Shown: one piece after another, positions 16,050-24,721 of the stretch
Layout: each line of letters starts with the position of its first letter
How positions within the stretch are numbered: the first letter of the stretch is position 1
Assembly (NCBI RefSeq): GCF_904831005.1
Contig: NZ_LR882982.1
Span: forward strand, 2,728,001 to 2,792,000
From: Microbacterium hydrocarbonoxydans
Lineage (GTDB): Bacteria; Actinomycetota; Actinomycetes; Actinomycetales; Microbacteriaceae
Direction: 5' to 3'
DNA: 64,000 nucleotides
Notes under the pieces: generated by a model
Told to the model about the DNA's origin: nothing
The model's input: the letters and a program-made list of their open reading frames with translations, nothing else
Databases searched by the model: none
Position numbers and translations under genes: made by a program

Positions 16050-17177
16050 GTGACATCGCCCGAAAACGAACTCGTCCGCGTCCTGGAGAAGGACGGCCGT
16101 TTCGCACCCAGCCCGGCTGCCGAGAAGTATCTGCCGCTGATCGAGGCGATCAGCGATGCGGAGCTCGAGCAGTTCTTCCGCGACATGGTGACCATCCGCG
16201 CGATCGACACGCAGGCCACCAACCTGCAGCGTCAAGGTCAGCTCGCGCTGTGGCCGCCGAGCCGTGGCCAGGAGGCCGCGCAGGTCGGCTCGGGCCGTGC
16301 CGCTCGCGCGCAGGACACGATCTTCCCGTCGTATCGCGAGCACGCCGTGACGCGCATCCGCGGTGTCGACCCGCTCGACATCATCAAGCTCATGCGCGGA
16401 GTCTCGCACGGCGGATGGGATCCCACCGACCCGAAGAACGGCAACACGCGGCTGTACACCCTGGTGCTGGGCTCGCAGGTTCTGCATGCGACCGGCTACG
16501 CGATGGGGCTGAACTTCGACGCCCGCAGCGGCACCGGCGACGTCGACAAGGATGAAGCGGTCATCGTCTACTACGGCGACGGCGCATCGAGCCAGGGCGA
16601 CGTGCACGAGGCGATGGTCTTCGCCGCCAGCTACCAGGCACCCACAGTCTTCTTCCTCCAGAACAACCACTGGGCGATCTCCGTGCCCGTGTCGACGCAG
16701 TCGCGTGTGCCGCTGGTCGAGCGCAGCGCCGGCTACGGCATCCCGAGCGTCCGCGTCGACGGCAATGACGTGCTCGCCAGCTACGCCGTCTCGCGAGTGG
16801 CGCTCGACGAGGCGCGCAGCGGCCAGGGTCCCCGCGCCATCGAGGCCGTGACCTACCGTCTCGGCGCACACACCACCAGCGACGACCCCACCAAGTACCG
16901 CGGCTCCGACGAGGAGCAGTCGTGGGCCGAGCGCGACCCGATCGACCGTATGCGGGCGTTCCTCGTGAACAGGGGAGCGTCTGCGCAGTTCTTCGCCGAC
17001 GTGGATGCCGAGGCCGCCGACGCTGCCGAAGACCTGCGCTCGCGCTCGGTCGAGCTCGGACCGCCGACCGTCGACAAGATGTTCGACCACGTGTACAGCG
17101 AGCCGCACCCGCTGGTCGCGGAGCAGAAGGCCTGGCACGCGCGCTACGAGGCATCGTTCGAAGGAGACGCCCAGTGA
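16050..17177 (+). CDS. bkdA: 2-oxoacid dehydrogenase E1 alpha subunit
   Basis: 375 residues. Thiamine-diphosphate-dependent decarboxylating subunit of an alpha2beta2 E1. The ThDP motif runs from YYGDGASSQGDVHEA to FFLQNNHWAIS (GDG-x-NN), and the phosphorylation-loop region YRLGAHTTSDDPTKYR is typical of BCKDH/PDH alpha chains. Actinobacteria usually make pyruvate dehydrogenase with homodimeric AceE, so this heteromeric complex is more likely the branched-chain enzyme. GTG start set by the -10 box 6 nt upstream. Confidence 0.92.
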   Translation: MTSPENELVRVLEKDGRFAPSPAAEKYLPLIEAISDAELEQFFRDMVTIRAIDTQATNLQRQGQLALWPPSRGQEAAQVGSGRAARAQDTIFPSYREHAVTRIRGVDPLDIIKLMRGVSHGGWDPTDPKNGNTRLYTLVLGSQVLHATGYAMGLNFDARSGTGDVDKDEAVIVYYGDGASSQGDVHEAMVFAASYQAPTVFFLQNNHWAISVPVSTQSRVPLVERSAGYGIPSVRVDGNDVLASYAVSRVALDEARSGQGPRAIEAVTYRLGAHTTSDDPTKYRGSDEEQSWAERDPIDRMRAFLVNRGASAQFFADVDAEAADAAEDLRSRSVELGPPTVDKMFDHVYSEPHPLVAEQKAWHARYEASFEGDAQ

Positions 17178-18154
17178 CTCTCGAGACCATGCCCTTCAGC
17201 AAGGCGCTCAACGCGGGGCTGCGCAAGGCCATGGAGCACGACTCCAAGGTGCTGCTGATGGGCGAGGACATCGGCAAGCTCGGCGGCGTCTTCCGCGTGA
17301 CCGAGCACCTGCAGCGCGACTTCGGCGACCGCCGCGTGCTCGACACCCCGCTCGCCGAGTCGGGCATCGTGGGCACCGCGATCGGCCTGGCGATGACCGG
17401 ATTCCGTCCTGTCATCGAGATCCAGTTCGACGGCTTCGTGTTCCCCGCGTTCGACCAGATCACGACCCAGCTCGCCAAGCTCACCAACCGCCATGAGGGC
17501 GCGCTGAGCCTGCCGATCGTGATCCGCATCCCGTACGGCGGGCACATCGGCGCGGTCGAGCATCACCAGGAGAGCCCGGAGGCGTACTTCGCGCACACGC
17601 CGGGCCTGCGCGTGGTCTCGCCGTCGACGCCGAACGATGCGTACTGGATGATCCAGGAGGCCATCGCGTCGAACGACCCGGTGATCTTCATGGAACCGAA
17701 GAGCCGGTACTGGACCAAGGGCGAGGTCGAGCTCGATGCCTCCGCCGCGCCGCTGCACTCGTCGCGCGTGGTTCGCACCGGGTCCGACGTCACGCTCGTC
17801 GGGCACGGCGCCATGGTGACGACGTTGCTGCAGGCGGCGGCGCTCGCCGAAGCCGAGGGCACGAGCTGCGAGGTCGTCGATGTGCGCTCGCTGTCGCCCA
17901 TCGACTATGCGCCCATCCTGAACTCCGTGCGCAAGACCGGACGCATGGTCTACGCGCAGGAGGCTCAGGGCTTCACGAGCATCGGCAGCGAGGTCGCCGC
18001 CACCGTCATGGAGCGGGCGTTCTACGCACTCGAGGCGCCGGTGCTGCGCGTCTCTGGATACGACACCCCGTTCCCGCCGGCCAAGCTCGAGGGCGCCTAC
18101 CTCCCCGATGCCGACCGCATCCTCGAGGCCGTCGACCGTTCGCTCGCCTACTGA
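17174..18154 (+). CDS. bkdB: 2-oxoacid dehydrogenase E1 beta subunit
   Basis: 326 residues, transketolase-type beta subunit (LLMGEDIGKLGGVFRVTEHL; DTPLAESGIVGTAIGLAMTG; RIPYGGHIGAVEHHQESPEAYF). The GTG at 17174 overlaps the E1 alpha stop and has GAAGGAGA before it. With E1 alpha it forms the ThDP site; the PFPPAKLE C-terminus is the canonical end of the family. Part of the operon with the E2 gene 36 bp downstream. Confidence 0.94.
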   Translation: MTLETMPFSKALNAGLRKAMEHDSKVLLMGEDIGKLGGVFRVTEHLQRDFGDRRVLDTPLAESGIVGTAIGLAMTGFRPVIEIQFDGFVFPAFDQITTQLAKLTNRHEGALSLPIVIRIPYGGHIGAVEHHQESPEAYFAHTPGLRVVSPSTPNDAYWMIQEAIASNDPVIFMEPKSRYWTKGEVELDASAAPLHSSRVVRTGSDVTLVGHGAMVTTLLQAAALAEAEGTSCEVVDVRSLSPIDYAPILNSVRKTGRMVYAQEAQGFTSIGSEVAATVMERAFYALEAPVLRVSGYDTPFPPAKLEGAYLPDADRILEAVDRSLAY

Positions 18155-18190
18155 TCTCACCCTGATCTCACCGTTCCGAAAGGGCCGCTC

Positions 18191-19546
18191 ATGAGCACGC
18201 AGAACTTCAACCTCCCCGACGTGGGCGAGGGGCTGACCGAAGCCGAGATCGTGACGTGGAAGGTCGCGCCCGGTGACACGGTCGCGATCAACGACGTCAT
18301 CTGCGAGATCGAGACGGCCAAGTCGCTCGTCGAGCTGCCCTCGCCGCATGCCGGTGTGGTCGGCGAGCTGCTGGCCGCCGAAGGTACGACGGTCGAGGTC
18401 GGCTCGCCCATCATCACGTTCGTGACGGACGCCCGCGATGACGCCGGACCCGGCGTGATCGCGACCGCCGAGGCTCCCGCTCCCGAAGAGGGCGGTGGCT
18501 CGGTGCTGGTCGGCTACGGGTCGGGCGGCGGCGCCACCTCGCGCCGCAAGCGCCCTGCGGAGCGACCCGTGCGCTCGTCGGTCGGTGTGATCGCGAAGCC
18601 GCCGATCCGCAAGCTCGCCCGCGACCTGGGTGTCGATCTCACCAGCGTCGCTCCGACCGGCGCCGACGGCGAGGTCACCCGCGACGACGTGATGACCCAT
18701 GCGTCGCAGGCGAGCGTCTTCCGCAACATCGAGACGCCCGAGTGGGGCGCCGTGCGTGAAGAGACCGTGCCGGCACCGCAGAGTGCCCCCGCCGGCCTTG
18801 CCCGTGGGCTGTCGCCGGCGCCCGCCACGACGTCGGCATCCGACGATCGCACGGAGTCCATCCCGGTCAAGGGCGTGCGCAAGGCGACGTCGTCGGCGAT
18901 GGTGCAGAGCGCGTACTCGGCCCCGCACGTCACGGTGTGGAAGGAGATCGATGCCAGCCGCACGATGGAGCTCGTCAAGCGCCTCAAGGCCTCGCCCGAC
19001 TACGCCGACATCCGCGTCTCGCCGCTGCTGATCATGGCGCGGGCCGTCATCTGGGCAGCTCGCCGCACCCCGATGGTCAACGCCGCCTGGATCGAGACCG
19101 AGGGCGGCGCCGAGATCGCCGTGCGCCACTACGTCAACCTCGGCATCGCCGCGGCGACCCCTCGCGGTCTGCTCGTGCCGAACATCAAGGACGCGCAGGA
19201 CCTGAGCATGAAGGACCTCGCTCGGGCACTCAACCGCCTCACGCTCACCGCGCGCGAGGGCAAGACGAGTCCGGCCGACCAGCAGGGCGGCACGATCACG
19301 ATCACCAACATCGGAGTCTTCGGGATGGATGCCGGCACGCCGATCATCAACCCCGGCGAGGCCGGAATCGTGGCCATGGGCACGATCAGTCAGAAGCCGT
19401 GGGTCGTCGACGGCGAGGTGCGCCCCCGCTGGGTCACCACTGTCGCCGGGTCTTTCGACCACCGCGTGATCGACGGCGACGGCATGAGCCGGTTCATCGC
19501 CGATGTCGCGTCTGTTCTCGAGGAGCCCGCACTGCTCGTGGAGTGA
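18191..19546 (+). CDS. bkdC: 2-oxoacid dehydrogenase E2 (dihydrolipoyl acyltransferase)
   Basis: 451 residues: one lipoyl domain (1-80) with the lipoylated Lys44 in [14 protein letters not shown], an E1/E3-binding domain (about 135-170, [21 protein letters not shown]), and the acyltransferase domain (about 220-451) with the active-site DHRVIDGDG motif near the end. Flexible linkers are rich in Ala, Pro and Glu. One lipoyl domain fits a branched-chain E2. No E3 gene follows, so lipoamide dehydrogenase must come from elsewhere. Confidence 0.94.
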   Translation: MSTQNFNLPDVGEGLTEAEIVTWKVAPGDTVAINDVICEIETAKSLVELPSPHAGVVGELLAAEGTTVEVGSPIITFVTDARDDAGPGVIATAEAPAPEEGGGSVLVGYGSGGGATSRRKRPAERPVRSSVGVIAKPPIRKLARDLGVDLTSVAPTGADGEVTRDDVMTHASQASVFRNIETPEWGAVREETVPAPQSAPAGLARGLSPAPATTSASDDRTESIPVKGVRKATSSAMVQSAYSAPHVTVWKEIDASRTMELVKRLKASPDYADIRVSPLLIMARAVIWAARRTPMVNAAWIETEGGAEIAVRHYVNLGIAAATPRGLLVPNIKDAQDLSMKDLARALNRLTLTAREGKTSPADQQGGTITITNIGVFGMDAGTPIINPGEAGIVAMGTISQKPWVVDGEVRPRWVTTVAGSFDHRVIDGDGMSRFIADVASVLEEPALLVE

Positions 19547-19595
19547 CGGCCTTCACCCGGGGGACCGTCGAAGCGCTCGATGTCGACGGTGCCCG

Positions 19596-19823
19596 CTACT
19601 CGTAGCTGCGGTGCACATGCCAGCCGTCTTGACCAGTGAAGACGTCGAACACGAGCGAGCGGCCCGCGTCATCGGTCCCCTGGAACCGCCATCCGTACGC
19701 CCCGCGGCCCGGCGCTGCCGCCGCCGCCGCTGACGAGGTCGAGTCGGTGAGACGGGTCGGCGTGTCAGTGACCTTCCAGCGACGCCCGGCGAAGACCATT
19801 CGCGAAGGGATGTCGTCGACCAT
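19596..19823 (-). CDS. Small protein of unknown function, possibly SOS-controlled
   Basis: 75 residues from the ATG at 19823 (MVDDIPSRMVFAGRRWKVTD); the frame extends 13 residues further to 19862. Ends GWHVHRSYE. It looks like a compact beta-rich domain (RRWKVTDTPTRL ... YGWRFQGTDDAGRSLVFDVF). I know similar short proteins from Microbacteriaceae next to translesion polymerase genes. Divergent from another small gene, with a LexA-type box between them. Function unknown. Confidence 0.7.
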   Translation of the reverse strand: MVDDIPSRMVFAGRRWKVTDTPTRLTDSTSSAAAAAAPGRGAYGWRFQGTDDAGRSLVFDVFTGQDGWHVHRSYE

Positions 19824-19872
19824 CCATATAGTCGCGGGTAGATGAGCAGTGGCCGGTCGCATGCTTCAAGAA

Positions 19873-19888
19873 TAGAACAAAGCTTCGA
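19873..19888. promoter_or_regulatory. Candidate LexA (SOS) box
   Basis: TAGAACAAAGCTTCGA matches 10 of 12 fixed positions of the actinobacterial SOS box TCGAAC-N4-GTTCGA. It lies between two divergent small genes and could control both. Confidence 0.6.
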
Positions 19889-19929
19889 ATCTTGCTACCG
19901 TTGTCCCATGGCCGGAGAAGGGAGCCGGC

Positions 19930-20244
19930 ATGGGTACGAGCAAGCGGTTGGCCGACCACTACGACATGCGCTCCCAGCAGCAGGCGGTCCTCGCCGCAGC
20001 CCGATCCGGGCCGCTCCAGTCGCTCACCGACCGAGAACTCGCCCTGCGGGAGCAGCCGGTCACCATCTACCCGCAGCCGTACCGTGCGGTCCGAGCGTGG
20101 GTGCGGTTCGGGCCGGAGGCCATCCGCGTCGATGCCAAGCTCGCCCGCTCCACGCCCTTGGCCGCGGGGATCGAGTTCCGGGCCGGCGACCAGACGTTCC
20201 GCTGCTGGGTGTGGGGCAATGCTGTGACCGTCGACGAGTCATGA
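19930..20244 (+). CDS. Small protein of unknown function, possibly SOS-controlled
   Basis: 104 residues; GAAGGGAG precedes the ATG. N-terminus MGTSKRLADHYDMRSQQQAV, then PLQSLTDRELAL, then a beta-rich C-terminal half (RAVRAWVRFGPEAIRVDAKLAR; FRCWVWGNAVTV). Similar short proteins accompany ImuB/DnaE2 mutasome genes in Actinobacteria, as far as I recognise them; here none of those is nearby. A LexA-like box lies 42 bp upstream. Confidence 0.75.
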   Translation: MGTSKRLADHYDMRSQQQAVLAAARSGPLQSLTDRELALREQPVTIYPQPYRAVRAWVRFGPEAIRVDAKLARSTPLAAGIEFRAGDQTFRCWVWGNAVTVDES

Positions 20245-20319
20245 GTGAGGCGGATCGTGCGGCGATACAGTGGCAGCAGAACCGCGACGACCGGCCCCCA
20301 GTAGAACGGACTCCTGCGG

Positions 20320-21234
20320 ATGAAGATCGAACCCACTGCCATCACCCTCGGAACCTCCGGCCTCGGCCGGCACTCGGAACCGGGATCAACTGAAGAGAGA
20401 GCCGCCGTCGAGGTCGCCATCGACCTGCTCACGAGCCGACACGGGTTCGTGGACACGTCGAACAACTACTCCTCCGGCCGCTCCGAGGCCGTGCTCGGAA
20501 TCGCCCTGCGAGAGCTGGGGATCGACGGTTCGCGGGTCATCTCGAAGGTGGACCAGGACCCGGAGACCGGCGTGTTCGACCGCGACCGCGTGCTCCGCTC
20601 GTTCGAGGAGACCACCGCCCGGCTCGGGGTCGACCGGCTTCCGCTGCTGCACCTGCACGACCCGTACTCGGTGTCGTTCGAGGAGGCGATCTCGATCGGC
20701 GGCGCGGTGCAGGGGCTCATCGAACTCCGCAACGCCGGCGTGGTGGACGCGATCGGCGTGGCGGCGGCTCCGATCCCGCTGATGGCGAAGTACGTCGAGA
20801 CGGGCGTGTTCGACGCCGTGCTGATCCACAACCGATTCACGCTCGTGGATCACTCGGCCGAGGCCGTGTTCGCCGACGCCAAGGCACGCGGCATGGCCGT
20901 CTTCAACGCGGCGCCCTTCGGTTCGGGTCTGCTCGTCAAGGGGCCGCATGCCGGTGCGCAGTATGCCTATCGGCCTGCCGGCGAGGAACTGCTGGAGTGG
21001 ACCGAGCGGCTGCAGCGCGTGTGCGCCGAGCAGGGGACGTCGATGGCTGCCGCAGCGCTGCACTACTCGCTGCGGTCCCCGCTGGTCGACTCCACCGTCG
21101 TCGGGGTGTCGACACCGCACCGCCGCGAGCAGCTCGACGAGCTGGAGCAGACAGAGGTCCCCGCGGGGCTGTGGGCCGCGGTCGAGAACCTGGGCCCGGC
21201 GCCATCGCCGGTGGACGACAGCGACTACGCCTGA
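20320..21234 (+). CDS. Aldo/keto reductase (sugar dehydrogenase-like)
   Basis: 304 residues of the D-threo-aldose/L-galactose dehydrogenase-like AKR group. Tetrad: Asp45 (FVDTSNNY), Tyr50, Lys76 (VISKVDQD), His113 (LLHLHDPY). The GVSTPHRREQLDEL segment is typical of this group. Its last 10 bp overlap the end of the convergent transporter gene. The weak ribosome site at ATG 20320 leaves the start slightly uncertain, but the N-terminus MKIEPTAITLGTSGLG fits. Confidence 0.88.
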   Translation: MKIEPTAITLGTSGLGRHSEPGSTEERAAVEVAIDLLTSRHGFVDTSNNYSSGRSEAVLGIALRELGIDGSRVISKVDQDPETGVFDRDRVLRSFEETTARLGVDRLPLLHLHDPYSVSFEEAISIGGAVQGLIELRNAGVVDAIGVAAAPIPLMAKYVETGVFDAVLIHNRFTLVDHSAEAVFADAKARGMAVFNAAPFGSGLLVKGPHAGAQYAYRPAGEELLEWTERLQRVCAEQGTSMAAAALHYSLRSPLVDSTVVGVSTPHRREQLDELEQTEVPAGLWAAVENLGPAPSPVDDSDYA

Positions 21235-22166
21235 ACGCTGTCGCTGTCGAGCACCGCGACCGGCGGCACAAGAACGCGATGCCGGTGGCGTCGCTCGATC
21301 GCCTGCCCCGCGTACGAGGCCGCGACGATGAGCGCGGCACCCGCGAGGCCGACTGCTCCGACGCTCTCGCCGGCGAGCACGACGCCGACGATGAGCGCCC
21401 ACACCGGTTCGGTTCCCATGAGGATGCTGGCGCGGGTGGCAGACGTGCGTCGCACCGCCCAGAGCTGCACGACGAACGCGAACACCGAGCACATCAGTCC
21501 GAGGAACACGACGTTCGCCCACCCCGATCCGTCGAGTCGGGCGACCGCCGCGGGCAGCTCCGCTCCGGCGACCAGCGATGCCGTCGCCGCACAGACGATG
21601 AGCTGCACGAGCACGACGGCGAGTGTGCTGTCACTGCGCCCGCGGGTCAGCCTGGCGCTCGCGGTCACATGCAACGCCCGCACCACGGCTGCGGCGATCA
21701 CCAGGGCGTCGCCCGCAGTCGGCATCCGCACCCCGCCCTCCGACACCAGAAGCGCGACGCCGACCACGGCCGCGACGGCCGCCACGAAGTACGATCGTGG
21801 AAGCCATGATCGCGCTGCCAGGCTCTCGAGCACGGGGGTGAGGATCAGCGCGAGGCTGATGAGCAAGCCGGCGTTGGTCGCCGAGGTCAGGTGCACGCCC
21901 CACGTCTCGAGCCCGATGACGGCGGCTTGAGAACAGCCGAGCGCGACGGCCACGGCGAGTCCGCGGCGACGCGGCATCCGCTCCCGGCGCACCACGCAGA
22001 TGGCGGCGAGTGCGGCCGCGGCCACCAGGAACCGCAGAGCGACGGCCGGGGTCACGCCGACATCGAACGCGAGGCTCTTGGCCGAGACGAAACTGGCTCC
22101 CCAGACGGCCGCGACGGCGATCAGCAGAACGTCGACGAGCAGATCGAGCGGATGACGGCGAGGCAT
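21225..22166 (-). CDS. EamA/DMT-family transporter
   Basis: 313 residues, ten helices in two EamA repeats (LLIAVAAVWGASFVSAKSL; WANVVFLGLMCSVFAFVVQLWAVRRTSATRASILMGTEPVWA). ATG at 22166 has GTGGAG upstream. Divergent from a LysR regulator that may control it. Substrate unknown. Confidence 0.9.
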   Translation of the reverse strand: MPRRHPLDLLVDVLLIAVAAVWGASFVSAKSLAFDVGVTPAVALRFLVAAAALAAICVVRRERMPRRRGLAVAVALGCSQAAVIGLETWGVHLTSATNAGLLISLALILTPVLESLAARSWLPRSYFVAAVAAVVGVALLVSEGGVRMPTAGDALVIAAAVVRALHVTASARLTRGRSDSTLAVVLVQLIVCAATASLVAGAELPAAVARLDGSGWANVVFLGLMCSVFAFVVQLWAVRRTSATRASILMGTEPVWALIVGVVLAGESVGAVGLAGAALIVAASYAGQAIERRHRHRVLVPPVAVLDSDSVQA

Positions 22167-22237
22167 GACTCCACGGTGCTCTCGTTTCCGATGAAGACCC
22201 AGCCCCAATCTCTTATGAATCCTTTAAGGTGTGGCTT

Positions 22238-23140
22238 ATGGATCCGTCGCACCTGCGTCTGCTGCGTGAGCTGCGCGATCGGGGCAGCGTCACGGCCGTG
22301 GCCACCGCTCTCGGCATCTCGGCCTCGGCGGTGTCGCAGCAGCTCTCGACGCTGCAGTCGAGCGTGCCGCTGCCGCTCACCGCACGGCGAGGTCGTGTTC
22401 TGACGCTGACCGCGGCGGGTGAGGCGCTGGCCGCGGCGAGCACCCGCGTCGACGAGGCGCTCACTGCCGCACGCGACGCCGTGGGCGCTCTGCTCGACGC
22501 GGGCGACCGGCCGGTGCGGATCTCGTCTTTCAACAGCGCAGGTCTGGCGCTGTTCGGGCCCCTCGTGCGAGAGCTCGCCGGAACCCCTGCCGTGCACCTC
22601 GCCGACGAAGACGTCGCCCACCGGGACTTCGCCGGGCTGACGGCCGACTACGACCTCGTGATCGCGCACCGGCTCGCTCACGATGCCCCCTGGCCGGTCG
22701 ATCGAGTCGTCGCGAGCCCGCTGATCGACGAACCGCTCGACATCGCGCTGCACGCCGAGCATCCTCTCGCCCGGAGTGCGCGGCTCGACCTCGACGATCT
22801 GGCGAACGAGGACTGGGTGTCGGTGCACGCGGGGTTCCCGCTCGCCGGAGTGCTCGATCATCTGGCGGCGCGAGCGGGGCGTCCGTTCCGCATCGCGCAC
22901 CGCATCAACGAGTTCTCGGTGACGGCCGAGGTCGTGCGCACCGGGGCGGCGATCGCCATCATGCCCCGCACCACCGCGTCGTCGCTGGCGGTCGACGGAC
23001 TCGTGCTGCGGCCGCTGGCCGGTATCGAGCTCGTGCGTCACGTCGATGTGCTCGTGAGGCCCGACGCGCTCGCCTATACGTCGGTGCGGCGCGTGCTGCG
23101 CGCGCTGCAGGTCGTCGCGGCCCGCGTGCAGCGAGCCTGA
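22238..23140 (+). CDS. LysR-family transcriptional regulator
   Basis: 300 residues. The N-terminal winged HTH (LRLLRELRDRGSVTAVATALGISASAVSQQLSTLQ) and the substrate-binding domain (DRPVRISSFNSAG onwards) are clear. ATG at 22238 gives the standard start MDPSHLRLLREL. Divergent from a DMT transporter; the 71-bp gap has CTTATG twice (22212-22217 and 22235-22240), a possible operator element. Confidence 0.92.
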   Translation: MDPSHLRLLRELRDRGSVTAVATALGISASAVSQQLSTLQSSVPLPLTARRGRVLTLTAAGEALAAASTRVDEALTAARDAVGALLDAGDRPVRISSFNSAGLALFGPLVRELAGTPAVHLADEDVAHRDFAGLTADYDLVIAHRLAHDAPWPVDRVVASPLIDEPLDIALHAEHPLARSARLDLDDLANEDWVSVHAGFPLAGVLDHLAARAGRPFRIAHRINEFSVTAEVVRTGAAIAIMPRTTASSLAVDGLVLRPLAGIELVRHVDVLVRPDALAYTSVRRVLRALQVVAARVQRA

Positions 23141-23399
23141 GGGCAGGGACAACGGAGATCACGTGCGCGGATGCCGGCGAGTCGCACTGGGAACCACGCT
23201 GCGCGCAAGTACCCGCCGGTCACCGGCGCCGAAGAGCAGGCGCGCGGCCACCGTGATGTGACCCCGGCTCGGCATCCGCCCTGGAAAACCCAGAGGGTTC
23301 CTGTCGGGGCCGGCGGGTCGTGCCTCGACCCGCCGCGGTGCGCGCTCATGTTCTTCGTTTTCCGACGGAGGGGCAGGCGTGCGACCGGATGCCGCAGCG
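23141..23399. terminator. Spacer between convergent genes with a 10-bp hairpin
   Basis: No gene seen. A perfect hairpin pairs 23311-23320 with 23326-23335 around the loop TGCCT; it could stop transcripts from both sides (LysR gene on + and ROK gene on -), though neither side has a T run. Confidence 0.5.
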
Positions 23400-24620
23400 T
23401 CAGCTCACTGCGCTGAGCCGCCGTTCCGCCAGCAGAGGCACCGCCACCTCACGCGCGGCACGGCGAGCGGTCGTCACGGCTCCGATCGAGACGACCTCGG
23501 CGCCGAGCGTCGAGGCGAGGATCTCGGGCGCGGGCAGATGCAACTCGGCCGGCACGACCTCGCGGGCGGCGGTGATCACGGGCGCGACGCTCTCGGCGAC
23601 CGCGCCGCACACGATCACCCGCGTGGGGTCGTACATGCTGCCGAGCACGCCGACCACGCGGGCGAGCGTGCCTCCCACGCGCGAGGTGGCGAGCAGTGCA
23701 TCGGGGTCGCCGGCGGCTGCGGCAGTCAGCACGATCCGCGGGTCCACGCGGTCGTCCGCTGCGAGTCGACCGATCGCCGAACCCGCATCGATCTCGGCGC
23801 TCGCGACGCCGGCACGCACCTCGTCCTGCAGGGCATAGCTCAGGCCGAAGGCCGATCCGACGCCCACGATGTGGTCGAACACGATGCCCTCGCCCACCCC
23901 GCCGTGCGCACCGTGCAGCACGTGACCGTCGACCACGACGCCCCCTCCGAAGCGCTCGCCGGCGAGCAGGGCGACGTAGTCGCGGCATCCGACGGCCGCC
24001 CCGACCGAGCCCTCGGCGATCGCCGCGAGCTGGGCGTCGTTCTTGATCTCGACGGCGGGCGCCCACTCGGCCAGCGCGTGCGCGAGGCCCGGATTCGTGC
24101 GCTCCCAGAAGCCGTCGGGATGCGGAGGAGAGATGCCCGCGCGGTTCACCGGCGCGGCGACGCCGACGCAGATCGCGAGGACGGACTCGCGCGAGACGCT
24201 CGCCTCGGCGAGCGCCTGCTCCATCTGCTCGAGGATCGTCGCGCGTCGGGCCGACGACGACTGGGTCGAGTCGATGTCGGTGCGGTGGTGCACGAGCGTG
24301 CGGTCGAGCAGATCGGCGATCGTGACGGCGACATGGTTGTCACCCGCGTCCACGCCGATCACCACGCCGAGGTCGGATGCCAGGACGAAGCGCCGAGCGG
24401 GCCTGCCGGCGCGGTAGCTGCCGGCGGCCCGGGCGTTGGGGAGTTCGCGCAGCACCTCGGCGCTGACGAGCGTGTCGATCGCATCGATCGCGGTGGAGCG
24501 GGTCAGCGAGGTCGAGGCCATGGCCTCTGTCGCGGTGAACTCGCCCGCCGTCCACGCGAAGTCGAGGACAGCGCCGACGCTCGCGCGCCCGGTGCCCAGA
24601 CCTGCAGAGACATCTGTCAC
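23400..24620 (-). CDS. ROK-family transcriptional regulator
   Basis: 406 residues: N-terminal winged helix (ATEAMASTSLTRSTAIDAIDTLVSAEVL, about residues 20-70), then the ROK sugar-kinase-like fold (VIGVDAGDNHVAVTIADLLDR; IKNDAQLAAIAEGSVG). The family's metal-binding Cys-rich motif is absent, as in many repressors. GTG at 24620 is chosen from alignment. Divergent from an alpha-glucoside transporter operon, so it most likely represses that operon and responds to a sugar. A -10-like TACTCT is at 24651-24656 (minus). Confidence 0.85.
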   Translation of the reverse strand: MTDVSAGLGTGRASVGAVLDFAWTAGEFTATEAMASTSLTRSTAIDAIDTLVSAEVLRELPNARAAGSYRAGRPARRFVLASDLGVVIGVDAGDNHVAVTIADLLDRTLVHHRTDIDSTQSSSARRATILEQMEQALAEASVSRESVLAICVGVAAPVNRAGISPPHPDGFWERTNPGLAHALAEWAPAVEIKNDAQLAAIAEGSVGAAVGCRDYVALLAGERFGGGVVVDGHVLHGAHGGVGEGIVFDHIVGVGSAFGLSYALQDEVRAGVASAEIDAGSAIGRLAADDRVDPRIVLTAAAAGDPDALLATSRVGGTLARVVGVLGSMYDPTRVIVCGAVAESVAPVITAAREVVPAELHLPAPEILASTLGAEVVSIGAVTTARRAAREVAVPLLAERRLSAVS

Positions 24621-24667
24621 GGGTCTTGACCTCACTCTCGTCCAGATGAGAGAGTACCGTTCATCGA

Positions 24668-24692
24668 AGTAAATTCGCTCACTAGATTTAGT
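24668..24692. promoter_or_regulatory. Candidate ROK operator
   Basis: Inverted repeat AGTAAAT (24668-24674) and ATTTAGT (24686-24692), one mismatch, AT-rich in a GC-rich setting, between the divergent ROK gene and the sugar-binding protein gene. Confidence 0.55.
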
Positions 24693-24721
24693 CTGCGGAT
24701 CTACAGGACGAAAGGACAACG

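Noticed and set aside
16005..17138. A 377-codon open frame on the minus strand over E1 alpha
   Set aside because: Antisense to a conserved gene and without recognisable motifs.
17144..19462. A 772-codon open frame on the minus strand across the E1 beta and E2 genes
   Set aside because: It is antisense to well-conserved genes, has Arg/His/Asp-rich composition and no domain; long antisense frames are common at this GC content.
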